Assembly (NCBI GenBank): GCA_030247855.1
Contig: JAPDRN010000087.1
Location: 84,141-148,140, forward strand
DNA from: Knufia peltigerae
Taxonomy: Eukaryota; Ascomycota; Eurotiomycetes; Chaetothyriales; Trichomeriaceae
Direction: 5' to 3'
DNA: 64,000 nt
Below, piece by piece: positions 44,309 through 54,721 of this stretch; the first letter of the stretch is position 1; every line of letters begins with the position of its first letter. The notes beneath the pieces are model-generated. The model was not told the DNA's origin. It was given only the letters and a program-made list of their open reading frames with translations, and searched no databases. Made by a program: the position numbers and the translations under genes.

Positions 44309-46495
44309 TTACTGCTGACGCCGCAACGTCGTCCATTCACCTAGCAATTGGTCAACGGCGTCTGCACCGTCAGCCGTCCCCATGAGTACTCCTAGTCCGG
44401 TGACCGACGACTGGGGCTCTTCTGCTTTAGCCTTGCCCTTGCCCTTTCCTTTGTTATTGGTATCACTCAGATCCACGGTTTCCATGGCGTCCTCGTCCTC
44501 CTCGATGGTCTCTGCTACTTTCTCAGCACCACCACCATTTGTTTGAGTGGTGGCCTTGTTATTATTCGGATCTGATGAAGACGGGGACGACGACGCGGCG
44601 GTCTGTCGTGGTGGTCCAATCGTCGCACCCTCACTCTCACCCTGAGCGATGGCAGCTTGCACACTGGCCGAGAGGATGTCTTTCATGCGAGCGTCCTGTT
44701 CGGGAGACCATCCTTCTCCTCCCGCGGCTGGGTTTCCACGAGACTCGTAGGCGGTGCCGCTACCGCTTCCATTGCCGTTGCCGGTAGAGGTCTCGCCAGA
44801 CCCTTCGATCAGAGCGGCAGGGGCAGGGCGGGAAATCGATGCATTCGACGGCGTGTCCAATTCCACGCGAACCTCCGGCAAGGGTCCCAATCGAGGTGTG
44901 TGCTCTATGGCGTCAGCGGACATCAACGGTCTTGACGCGTCGCCGCCTTGCGCGTGACCAGTAATACCGACGGGGTTCATTTCGATATCCCCAACTCTCG
45001 ACGCAGGATCAGGTCGGCGACCCGAAACCAATGCATCTGGTAATGCTGCCCTAAAAGCCTCGGCCAGCGTCGGTCCCGAGTCCGAGTCGTCGGGACTATC
45101 GTCGCCATTCGAGTATGGTTGGTAGTATCCTCCTCCGTTTGAAGCTTGGTTGTAGGTGAGTACATTGTTGGCGTCCTCGGTGATTTGTTCCGTGGCGAGG
45201 AAAAGACCAGTATTGTCAAGTGTCCTGTTGGAAGAGTTTGTTAGTTTCTGAGGTTTGATGTGTGAAGGAGCAGGAAAGAAAAGATAGCACGTACTGTTGA
45301 ATCGAACTCACGGCAGAGTAAGGACTAGGCATCGAGTTCCAAACTTTTGAATACCACGTATTACTCCGGCTGAGACCGTTTGTACTCCGCCTCGTACTGT
45401 TGGTCCGCGACTGCAATGAATCCTGACGTCGACGAGTTTGTTTTTGAAGCACCGAGACTGATATGCGTGGTTTCTGAGGCTGGTGGCTTTGCTGCTGCTG
45501 CGTGCGGGCGTCCCTGTCTAGTTCAACCCTTACGACAATACCGGAAGAGTGGTGAAGCACGGACGACGACTGCTCGACTTTGACCAGGGCGTTTTCGACG
45601 CGGTCGAGACAGGCCTGTATCGTAGACGCCGCCCTCGCACGGGGGCTGGAGTCGGCGTACGAATTGTCCGAGTCGGGGGGTTTGATCATGGAGAGCGAAA
45701 GGCTGGCACTGGCACTGCCGTGGGGATCCGGGCGTGACTCGTGAGAAGGGCTGTTGTCTTTGTTGTTGCTGTCGCCTTGTTGAAACGCCTCGGTCTCTCC
45801 GCCCAGGTCCTTGATCATCGCTTCGTACCTACGCGTGGCGTCCTTGTTGGCTGTGACCAGATTCTCCAGCAGTAGTTTCCGATAATGATCGTCCTGTGGT
45901 TCTTTGACATCCCTGCAGCAACATTGTCAGACTAGAGATGAAGACTTTCCGGGAAAACGAAGCAATCAACTTACCCGGCTTTCATGTCTCGAGCATAGCT
46001 CAACACGCTCAACATCAGGACCAGTGTGCTTCTTAGTCGCTCGAGGTTCGCGGCGAGGAGGTCGACTTTTGGGAGGAGAAAAGGATACTTTAATCGTTCG
46101 AGCGGCGACAAGGCGGGCACTTTACCGTTCTTCACGCCTCGTTCCCGGGCACTCTGCATGGCTTTCCCGATGATGGTGTCAATCTCTCGAAAAACGCCCT
46201 CGCACTCCCGAGTGACCTCGCGCGTTGTGGCCGTGGCCGAGCTCGAATAGATACGGCCGCGGCCATCCTCCTCCTCCTCCTCCTCCTCGTCGTCGTCGTC
46301 ATCATCGTCCTCCTGATCGAGGTTGACCCCGAGTTCGTGCAAGACCGAAGCCGTCAAAGACACATTGTTGGCTAGGTCTTTGATCTCTATCCGAGCGGTC
46401 GTGACCGTCTCGGAAAAGCTGTGAAGCTTCACGGCCAGCTTGATGCCGGACCTGGCAATGCCGATGACTGTCCCTGCCAGTCCTTCGTCCGCCAT
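44309..46495 (-). CDS. Fungal STAND-type N-terminal-domain protein without a NACHT or repeat part
   Basis: Three exons, 46495-45975, 45912-45295, 45224-44309, 684 aa. The N-terminal about 170 residues (MADEGLAGTVIGIARSGIKLAVKLHSFSETVTTARIEIKDLANNVSLTASVL in outline) match the helical domain found at the N-terminus of many fungal NLR-like STAND proteins (PigL_N type). An acidic run of eight Asp and about seven Glu interrupts it (CTC/GTC repeat at 46265-46310). The remainder is low in complexity, Ser/Gln/Arg-rich, ending with a Lys/Gly-rich nuclear-signal-like KGKGKGKAKAEEP. No NB-ARC/NACHT, ankyrin, WD or TPR segment is present. Phases agree at both introns (GTAAGT and GTACGT donors). Function unknown; a signalling or self-recognition adaptor is speculative. 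Confidence 0.82.
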
Positions 46496-47269
46496 GATTC
46501 ACCGGTTTTTCTTCAGAGTGTTTATAACCAAGACCGTCAATAATTATAAACACACACACACATAAAAATAACCCCTGAGAAAGAGAACGTTCACTCCATG
46601 ACCACTCCCCCAAATACTGATGGACGGACGGAGAAAATGGATAGACGGACAAAGACGTTGATGCTAAAACACACACGCACACACACATACACACTCGATA
46701 GCTAAATAAAAAGAAATGGTTGATTGATATCCTGCAGCTTGTTTTATTGATGAGTTTACCGAACATTCGACGAACGTTTCACACGGGGAGCGAAAGCTGA
46801 AATTAAACATTTAGTCCGTGGCTGGCCTTAAAAAGCTGACTATATTTAGTGGCTTCCCGCTTAGTGGCTCGCGCCGTCGGTCGCAGCCTTGTCTAGAACA
46901 AGGCACGTGAGTGACAAGGCTGAGGCGGATCTTGTGGAGATGCATGGGAATCATTTTGCACTGGACGATGTTAGTTATACGGATACTGTACGGAGTACAT
47001 ATTGATGAGCCACGGTGGAGAGGATATATTTGATTCCGCAGACTGTGGCAGTGTCCTATAGCTCGCACAGCCTCGCCCACAACTGACGCTACTATCATAT
47101 GTCCCTGTACGTACTCACCCATGCAAGAGTCTATATCTAATATACATCATCCCTTCTAGAGCTTCTAGCAGAATCCCAACACCCATGAGCAGAAAAAACC
47201 CTTACCTAGGTAGGTAGACAGGTATTGTGCCAACCTGACACAACATGCAACATTCAGTAAAAAAAATGA
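46496..47269. other. Intergenic with CA microsatellites
   Basis: No gene. CA runs at about 46550-46562 and 46671-46696 (interrupted), TACGGAGTA at 46989-46997, ACCTAGGTAGGTAG at about 47204-47217. Confidence 0.5.
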
Positions 47270-49267
47270 TCAACCTTCAAAAACATTATGGTTCATCTCA
47301 ATCCCATAATCTTTTGCCATCTTCCGCATCTGTTGTTCCATGTCGTCGTCCATGCCTTTCCCTCTACCAAAAAACTGCTTGAGCTTACTGTACCAGAAAT
47401 AAGCGTCTGTTGCGAGTAGAACCATCTTGAAGATCAAATGACTTCCGAAGTTCTTCCACCGTTCACTGAAACTCAAGTTCTTGTCCTCCGCCAAAGCTCG
47501 ACTTGCCCAGTTTCCGGTGATCTTGATGCGGTTGACGGGACTGCCGAGGAATTGATTGTTACCCTGGACAATCCTCATATTTCGCCCAATGAAGATCAAC
47601 TCTCGAGGCCATTTCTCTTCGTCGCCCAGGATTTCCTTGATACCCTTGCGCATGGCCTGCTGCATCTCGTAGTGGCGCTTCTTCCTCTCCGCCTCGCTCA
47701 TGCCCCTGATGCGCTTCGAGACGGTGTGATCGCCACCCTCGTAGGGACGCATCAAGGTCGCCGAGGCGAAGATCTCGGCATTGTTCACTCCCCAATCGCT
47801 CACCACTTCCTTGAGCGTTTGATTGTCGAATGTCATCAACGACTTCCAGAAAAGGGAGTACTGGTGTCGAAATTTGGGCGACATATGAATATACAGGCCG
47901 TGGTCGATCAGGACAAGCTCGGAGCGTCCGTTGGGTAGTCTACGGACAAAAATGTTGCCTGGGTGAGGATCGCAGTGTACATAGCCCCAAAGGAACATCT
48001 GCGCCGAGAACAAGTCGATCATGGTCGTCATGACTTCTTTCAGGTTGAGACCGAGTCCTCCTTTGCCGTCCTTGCCACGCCAGTAACTTCGATCTGGCTT
48101 CAGTTCCTCGTTCGACGAGCGAGATCGGTGTTGGAGAGAAGTGATGGGAGTCTGCGGAGGATCAAGTGGTGTACCGTGGCACCCCGGGCTTCCCGTTCTC
48201 CAACCACCTTGCCACGGTCGTGTCAGAGCGTCCTTGTCCCACAGTCGGACACCTTCAATCCACTCGGCAGTCATGACGCGCTTCGTGGTAAGTTCGTCGT
48301 AGACCTTGGGAATGTAAACCCTGTCCCGCAACCTTGGTTCACCTTTCACCAACTCGGCCATACGCTTGGAATTTTCTGCCTCGGCCTGGAAATCGCATTC
48401 CAGGAGCAGCCGCTCTGTGATGTAGGGCACCAAAGTGTACAGCGGAAGATCGAACCACCAGGTGTAGATCTTTGTGACGACCTTGAACGCCCACAGATCC
48501 CAGCCAACCTGCTGTGCAATCTCCTTCTTCTGGATCTTGATGGCAACCTCCCGACCATCTTTCAATCTCGCCCAGTGAACCTGCGCAACACTCGCACTGG
48601 CACGGGCTTTCTTCTCCATGACCCCAGCTTCAGGATCTCCATCGAACGAGACGCCAAAGACCTCCTCGGGGGTCTTCCCACCGAAATCCTCCATGATGAC
48701 CTGCCGCACCTCGGCCCAGTCATTCTGCGGCGCATCGTCGAACATTTTGGCAAACATCTTCTGGAACTCCGGCGGCAGGATGGCGGACTGCATGGCTATC
48801 GCCTGTCCGATCTTGAGATACAGGCCGCCATTCGCGCGCAGCACGTGGAACAACCTCGTCGCATTGCGCGCGTGCACTTCTGCAATGTCGTCCGCAAATG
48901 GTGGGTCCTCACGGAAGTTGATCTTGTAGTCCAGCGCCGTGGTCAAGCCCGCCACGAACGTCCGCGTACACCGGGTCAGGCTCGAGGCGTAGAATTGCCT
49001 GTCAACCACGTACGCCGCCGCACCGAAGAGGGAGAGATACGCCACTCGTCTTATCCATTTCCTCGTCCGTTTGAACTGTTTCGCGGGCACCGCTTTGCCG
49101 AGCGAGGCAGGGGTGGGAGGTGTGAAGGCTGGTCGGGGCCAGGACTGGGAGAATGAACGACGCTGCTGCGATTGCGGTGATAAGCGGCCGGGCGGAGGAG
49201 ATGCAAGGTGGTGGTGGTGATAATGATGGCTGCAGCGAGCGCAGATGCGCCCTGCTGCGAAGGCCAT
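47270..49267 (-). CDS. ABC1/UbiB (ADCK) atypical kinase, Mcp2-like, mitochondrial
   Basis: Intronless, 665 aa from ATG 49267 (upstream in-frame sequence begins only with TTG). Predicted inner-membrane atypical kinase/ATPase linked to lipid or coenzyme Q homeostasis. N-terminus: Arg/Ser/Pro-rich presequence, then a hydrophobic segment (about 80-100). UbiB hallmarks: GLYLKIGQAIAMQSAILPPEF (KxGQ, about 168-188), the Ala-rich loop ARASASVAQVHWARL in place of the P-loop, VAIKIQKKE (ATP lysine), LLLECDFQAEAEN (ExD motif), VHCDPHPGNIFVR (catalytic Asp, Asn) and LIDHGLYIHM in place of DFG. An insertion of about 55 residues, Pro/Ser/Gly-rich, lies between EGVRLWDKDAL and LKEVMTTMIDLFSAQ. This matches yeast Mcp2 (YLR253W) and ADCK1 best. 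Confidence 0.93.
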   Translation of the reverse strand: MAFAAGRICARCSHHYHHHHLASPPPGRLSPQSQQRRSFSQSWPRPAFTPPTPASLGKAVPAKQFKRTRKWIRRVAYLSLFGAAAYVVDRQFYASSLTRCTRTFVAGLTTALDYKINFREDPPFADDIAEVHARNATRLFHVLRANGGLYLKIGQAIAMQSAILPPEFQKMFAKMFDDAPQNDWAEVRQVIMEDFGGKTPEEVFGVSFDGDPEAGVMEKKARASASVAQVHWARLKDGREVAIKIQKKEIAQQVGWDLWAFKVVTKIYTWWFDLPLYTLVPYITERLLLECDFQAEAENSKRMAELVKGEPRLRDRVYIPKVYDELTTKRVMTAEWIEGVRLWDKDALTRPWQGGWRTGSPGCHGTPLDPPQTPITSLQHRSRSSNEELKPDRSYWRGKDGKGGLGLNLKEVMTTMIDLFSAQMFLWGYVHCDPHPGNIFVRRLPNGRSELVLIDHGLYIHMSPKFRHQYSLFWKSLMTFDNQTLKEVVSDWGVNNAEIFASATLMRPYEGGDHTVSKRIRGMSEAERKKRHYEMQQAMRKGIKEILGDEEKWPRELIFIGRNMRIVQGNNQFLGSPVNRIKITGNWASRALAEDKNLSFSERWKNFGSHLIFKMVLLATDAYFWYSKLKQFFGRGKGMDDDMEQQMRKMAKDYGIEMNHNVFEG

Positions 49268-49933
49268 GAGAAGATAGAGAGAGGTCAGGACAGAAGAAAG
49301 GACAGTTTCACGGCAGCATCTCAACAAAGGGAAAGATCGTGTGCACACATGGTCGTGCAAGTAAAACCGACATTGAACTACTAATAACTGCCTGGGGGAA
49401 AAATTATTGTATGACGCTTTTACTTATGAACGAGTATCGGGCCCGACTCCGTCTTTTTACTTCGTTATCTCCGTGACCGTCTTTCCTCGGGTGAGAAATC
49501 TACATGGGCCAATCACGTAATTCAGAAGCCAACAGCCTCGTTTGGAGAATGATATCTCGTCCATGTGCAAAGATCGGTGTAAGAGAATGCAAGTGTCCTC
49601 AATACATAGCCATATGTATGCCGTCATCTAGTAATCACACAAAGATGGTGGCCCTGTTGATCGATCACCCACGTGACGAGGCTTGATCTCAGCCTTGTAG
49701 GCCTCAGCCTCGTCTAGTCCGTATATCGATATCTCAAAAAGTTGCCTTGCCGTCGTCATGCGCAGCCGCAACAACCCAAATATTTCTGGATCTTTATTCT
49801 GTATTGTCATTGATTCTGGACGTTAGTGTCCCTCTCCTTCTCCTTCCATCCTGTATCCTCTACAGTCTACTTTGTTCTCTTCTGTTTTCTCAGTTGTTTT
49901 ATTCCTTCTCATCGCCTAAATCCTCCTCCTACA
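49268..49933. promoter_or_regulatory. Divergent promoter region (ABC1 kinase / MDP-1)
   Basis: 666 bp between outward-facing genes; the right half is pyrimidine-rich. No gene seen. Confidence 0.4.
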
Positions 49934-50683
49934 ATGCCTCGCTCCAAACAAAAGTCCCAAACAACCCTGCCTCCTCTCCCTCCCTCCGCCGCCGCTCCTT
50001 CGACATTCACCGACTCCCTCCCGCTTCCCACCCTCATCGTGTTCGACCTGGACTACACCTTGTGGCCGTTCTGGGTGGACACCCATGTCTCTGCTCCCGT
50101 CAAACCAGCCAACCCCCACCCTCAACACAACACCCGCATGCTCGACCGATGGGGCGAATCTTTTTCCTTTTACAATGACGTTCCGTCAATCCTGGCGGCC
50201 GGCAGAGACCGTGGCATCACCTTGTCGTTGGCAAGTCGAACCCACGCTCCAGATTTGGCCATGGACATGTTACGTGGTCTTCACGTTCCCTCCTCGACCA
50301 CCACTACCACTGATATGTCCGGTAATGACTCGACGAGAAAACTCCAATCTACAAAACCACTTCGAGCCATAGACTTTTTTACACATTCCCAAATTTACCC
50401 TGGAAGCAAGACCACACATTTTCGTCGAATACAAACCGCGACCGGTAAACAGAGCGGCGGGAGTAACGCCGTCCCTTACCAAGACATGCTCTTTTTCGAC
50501 GACGAATCTCGAAATAGAAACGTCGAGACAGAACTGGGAGTGACTTTTTGGTTGGTAAGGGACGGAGTGACAAAGGAAGAAGTAGACGCCGGCGTTTGGG
50601 AGTGGAGAAGGAGGAGAGGAATAACCAAAAAGGACCTCCTGAATCAGCAGGATGTCGAAGAAGGAGAAGAAGGCGTTGTATAG
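49934..50683 (+). CDS. Magnesium-dependent phosphatase-1-like HAD phosphatase
   Basis: Intronless, 249 aa, ATG 49934. HAD-superfamily acid phosphatase of the MDP-1 type, implicated in eukaryotes in removing phosphate from tyrosine or from glycated amines. Motif I is FDLDYTLWPFWVDTH (nucleophile and acid/base Asp pair, residues about 37-51). Motif II follows in SLASRTHAP (Ser/Thr about 96-104), and motif III with its acidic metal ligands is MLFFDDESRNRNVE. The Ser/Thr-rich insert (STTTTTTDMSGNDST) and charged C-terminus are lineage-specific. Substrate not known from sequence. Confidence 0.92.
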   Translation: MPRSKQKSQTTLPPLPPSAAAPSTFTDSLPLPTLIVFDLDYTLWPFWVDTHVSAPVKPANPHPQHNTRMLDRWGESFSFYNDVPSILAAGRDRGITLSLASRTHAPDLAMDMLRGLHVPSSTTTTTDMSGNDSTRKLQSTKPLRAIDFFTHSQIYPGSKTTHFRRIQTATGKQSGGSNAVPYQDMLFFDDESRNRNVETELGVTFWLVRDGVTKEEVDAGVWEWRRRRGITKKDLLNQQDVEEGEEGVV

Positions 50684-50820
50684 TAAAGTCACAGCTTTAA
50701 CGATTCGCAAGGTTTCTTCTGGGATACGGAGGGAAATACCAGACACACTAGACAGCATTGGCAAAGAATGAAGAAATTCCATCAACGTAATAGATTGATC
50801 TGTGCTGTTCTGTAGTACAC

Positions 50821-50856
<36 letters not shown>

Positions 50857-51417
50857 CCCCTATTGTACATATCCGCTCAGCCTTTTTCTTGTTCTGCAGA
50901 GTGCACATCTCCACGCTGCATGGGCTGTGGCTGGCAGGACCGTTTCCTCGTTTCAATCGAGGTTCGTTCTCGGAAAAGAACATCCATCTATGCTCGAGAG
51001 ACATCACCCCTCGAGAGTACAAGACATTACTTCCAGGCCATAACCTTTCCAATATGTCGCATGTATGGCGGCCAGCTCTGGTTCTAATCTAAACCATGAC
51101 CATGCTTCTTCTTCGTCTGTCGTCTGTCTGTTGTTTCATCTCGTTTCTCTGTCGCCATCGCTGATTAACACAGCATGTTGTTGGTGGTGATGATGGGGTG
51201 GGTGAGGATGGGTATCGGGTATCAGATTACATCGCTTATGGTACAGGTGCTGTTGTTGATTTGGACGGGGAGCTGAATAGCCCATGTTCCCCGGTCGCGA
51301 TCGTCGCTTGTTCTTCCCTCGAGCAGATTGGATCCCAGGCTCTTGACACTGGCTGTGACACAAAATTATCGAGCCGGCATCGAGACTCGGATCCATTGAG
51401 GAGGGCAAGAGGTTCTC
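50684..51417. other. Convergent intergenic region with CT microsatellite
   Basis: No gene seen. A (CT)16 run lies at 50823-50854. Confidence 0.5.
50823..50854 (+). repeat. (CT)16 microsatellite
   Basis: Sixteen uninterrupted CT units, noncoding. Confidence 0.95.
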
Positions 51418-54400
51418 TCAACCCCTCGACTTTCTCTTTGAACTCGCCGGCATTGCAATTTCAATAAGTTGGTCACCATCGTCGTCATCGTCATGATCAT
51501 CCTGACCTGCGAACTCGGAGTCCTGCTCGTCAGGGTCATTCATCCCAAAGGCACGGCCCAACTTGGCCTTTTCCAACGGGCTCAGTACCTCCTCGTCAGA
51601 GCTGTTACTGCCGTCTGTCGGGGCCACCATTTCTCCCATTTCTTCATCTTCGAAAACTTCCAGAGGTCGCCGTTCCAGACTCGTTCGAGCCTCTAGAGGC
51701 GGGTTCTCGGGGTCAACGTCGGAGCCTGTATCAGATGATGAATCGTCTAATGACCCTTCGAAGTCATCATGTGACGAGCCTCTGCTGGGCGCAAACAAGC
51801 TTGTCAGTCCCCGACTAACCGAGAAATCGTGACTGGCTCCTTCAGCCTTGCGCTTTCCGAACGTAGTAATGTCTTGCTCCTCTTCATCCAGTGAGAAGGG
51901 GTCTCTTTCATCGTTGCCCAACGCAGCGAATGGGTCATCTGCTTCGGACCCAAACTCCGAAGCGGCCACTTCCTGTTCAGCCTCTTGCCTGTGTCTCGCT
52001 AGACGATCGGCCAACCGTCGACGGGCACGCGATGGTTCGATGTTTAGTGGTGCTGGCGGAGGTGGTAACAAGGGAACGGGCTGGTCAGACTGCATTATTA
52101 GCCTAAAAAATAAACAGTCGTCGTTTATTCGTCACACTCACATTTTCCGTCAGACCCGAATCAGCAGCTGCCAGCTGGCGATGCTCATCCTCCTCTGCAT
52201 CATCCATATCCTCATCATCATCATCTGATGAGCTCCCAAAGCCACTAGAGAGCGAACCATTGGAATTGTAACCTGCACTAGTGGCGCTTCCATTATTCGA
52301 CAGGTCAATACTGTCTAAAGGTTGACCACCAAGTCCGGCAGCAGCCAGGCCACTCGATGCACCGAAACTCTGTCCTGCATTAACGGCGCTCAACACAGCT
52401 TGTCTCGGTCCGAGCCCATTGTCAGGTCGGAAGCCGCCGAGGATTGCGTTGTCACGCTCTCTGGTTTCGGCCAACGTTTTAGTAACGTATTCTTCCCACG
52501 CCTGGGAGTAAATATAGTCCTGAACAGTCGGGGACAGAAGTTCTCGGGGGTGTCGCTCGCCGAATTTGACGACTTCTTCGGCCACTAGTGTGAGATGACC
52601 CATGTAGCCAAGCCGCATATTCTTGCTCTGTTGCTCCTCATCGCTTCGTCGCTGGCCTTCAATAATAGCATCTGTGATGCGGCCAGTTTCGAAGAGATCA
52701 AAGGCAACTAGGCGATTATGTCCTCGGTCCATAGGACCATTAAAGACCTGCTGGACAACATCGTAGACTACGTTGTGAAGGAAGTTGTTCCACGGAAAGC
52801 GGAAAAAGAAAGACTGCGGCGATGTTAGTGTTGTACTAAGAAGGGGAAACCAACGTACCAAGATCGTGGGCACCACCTTGTTCTCGATGAACATGATCTT
52901 GAGGTAGTCTCCAACAACTGGTGATTCAGCGTCCTGCTCTAGCAGCAAATTATGCATGGTGTCGTCTTGAGCGGTCTGAAACGAGTCACCCTCCGGTTGA
53001 TTGGTGTGAGCCGCCTGTTTCGTGGCATTTGGGCTTGTCTGAGGTTCGGGACTGTTGGCCGTCGGTGTTTTATTAGGATCAGATGAAAACAGAGGCGCAG
53101 GCTTGTCGTCGGGGTGTTCAGGGACATTCGCTTCGGGCTCATTTGGGGGGGATGTCATGACGGTGTCTTCGGGGTTGTCGAGACTCATTCGTCGCACTGT
53201 TTCATCCAGATTTTCAGTCGAGGTTGTAGACTCTTTTGTTGATACATGTTCAAAGCTCTTGATGCCTTCTTTTGGAGCTTCGGTTGCGTCTGCAACTGCA
53301 ACCTTCTCAAAGCCATCTTCATCTCCGAGATTAGCAATGCGGAGCTCTTCGGTTGAAGCTGACGCAGAAGTGGTGAATGCGTTCTCGAAGCGCGAGGAGG
53401 AGACCGAAATGTCGACAGCGGAATCTTCGGACTGTTTGTGAGTCAGGAAGGCTCCTTGTTCTCTCAATCGCTCCCTCTCCGTATCTCGCTCTCTAATGAT
53501 CTCTTCGCTTCCAGGCTCGTTCAACAGACCCATGTTGCTGCAATGCAGAAGCTCTGCCATCAGTTCGCACGTCTTGAATCGGTCAAAACCCAAAGGTTCA
53601 ATGTGAGTGCCCCATGCAGATTTCAGCACACCTCTCTCCTCGATGGTCGTGATTTCGCCTTTCGTGACAGTATGTTTCGAACTGAGGATAAGTTCTGTAA
53701 AGTCAGGCACGTGTTGAGCGAACAGCCTCAGCAGAGTACCAAGATAGATGGGGTCGTGGTTCGTGGGAGGAGTATCAGTGCTATGTCCTTGATCCGGATC
53801 GTAGTCAGAATTGTTCTTCCGAATGACTTCAATGACGATGCCAACACCAACGGTGAGAGGATTGCCGCCCTTAAGCATGTAGGAGATAAGCTGGGAAATA
53901 CATTTCTCCGATACAAGTTGTCGAGTCAGGCTGTTTGGGCCTATACAAGACTGCTGGTCCTGTGCAGCATTTGCCGATATCGTAATTATGGCTTTGAGAA
54001 AGTCACCAGCAGAAGTCTGAGTGGACGAGTTGCACTCTGGAGAGAGATTCGACAGCAGCATGGGAACAAGATCTTGATCATGCAGCCAATCGACAATGCC
54101 TGCTCCGCCATCTGACTTTTCCAAGCTGATGATTTTGAGCAACAGGTCCATCACCATGGGGCAGTCCACGTGTTGAAGGATAGCGGGAACAATGCCAGGG
54201 AGGGATCGGAAAAAATCCAGCATGTCTTCCGTCTTCTTTTCCAGTAGAGTCTCATTGACTTTGGTGAAGTAGCCGGCTTGAAGAGGGTCCAATGGAGCTG
54301 GTCGACGCAAAAAGTCCCAGAATTCAACCAGGTACGGCGTGTTGGCCATGATGGATTCAGTAATCGACCATGTTTCACAGGAGAGAATCTCGCAGGCGAC

Positions 54401-54721
54401 AAAGGCGTATTTCAGTCGTCTCTTCTCCGCCTTCTCTTGCTCTTCATCATCGTTGTTCTCCTGTTCATCCTCCATAACTGGATCCTTGCCCTTTTCATCC
54501 TCGTCGAACTCATCGGTAGAGGGACCCGGAGTTATAACATATTGCAGCAGGGTGTGGAGATGGGCATCCTCACGGAGGAACTCGATCAATTTTGTGTGGT
54601 GGGATTTGAGTTCTTGAATTAGATCCGACTCTTCCAGCAAATCTTCGAGCTTCACATTGGGTTTGTCAAGGAGGGTGTCGATTGTTGAGATATTGGAGTA
54701 ACCTCCAAAGCGCCAAAACAT
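51418..54721 (-). CDS. SAPS-domain protein (Sit4/PP6 phosphatase regulatory subunit)
   Basis: Three exons, 54721-52859, 52813-52142, 52089-51418, 1068 aa. SAPS proteins bind the PP6-type phosphatase Sit4 and direct it in cell-cycle and TOR signalling. N-terminus MFWRFGGYSNISTIDTLLDKPNVKLEDLLEESDLIQELK is the family signature. The SAPS domain continues through about residue 690 (KVVPTIL-SFFFRFPWNNFLHNVVYDVVQQVFNGPMDR) with a disordered Ser/Thr/Glu-rich insert at about 420-590. Intron 1 is 45 nt, a multiple of three and stop-free, so its retention would leave the frame open; splicing restores family sequence. Intron 2 (52141-52090, CTAAT branch) joins LTEN to SDQPVPLLPPPP. The C-terminal 220 residues are acidic, with DEEEQD and DDHDDDDDGDQ runs. 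Yeast counterparts: Sap185/Sap190 group. Confidence 0.95.

Noticed and set aside
47963..49156. 397-codon plus-strand frame over the ABC1 kinase gene
   Set aside because: Antisense shadow; all UbiB motifs are on the minus strand.
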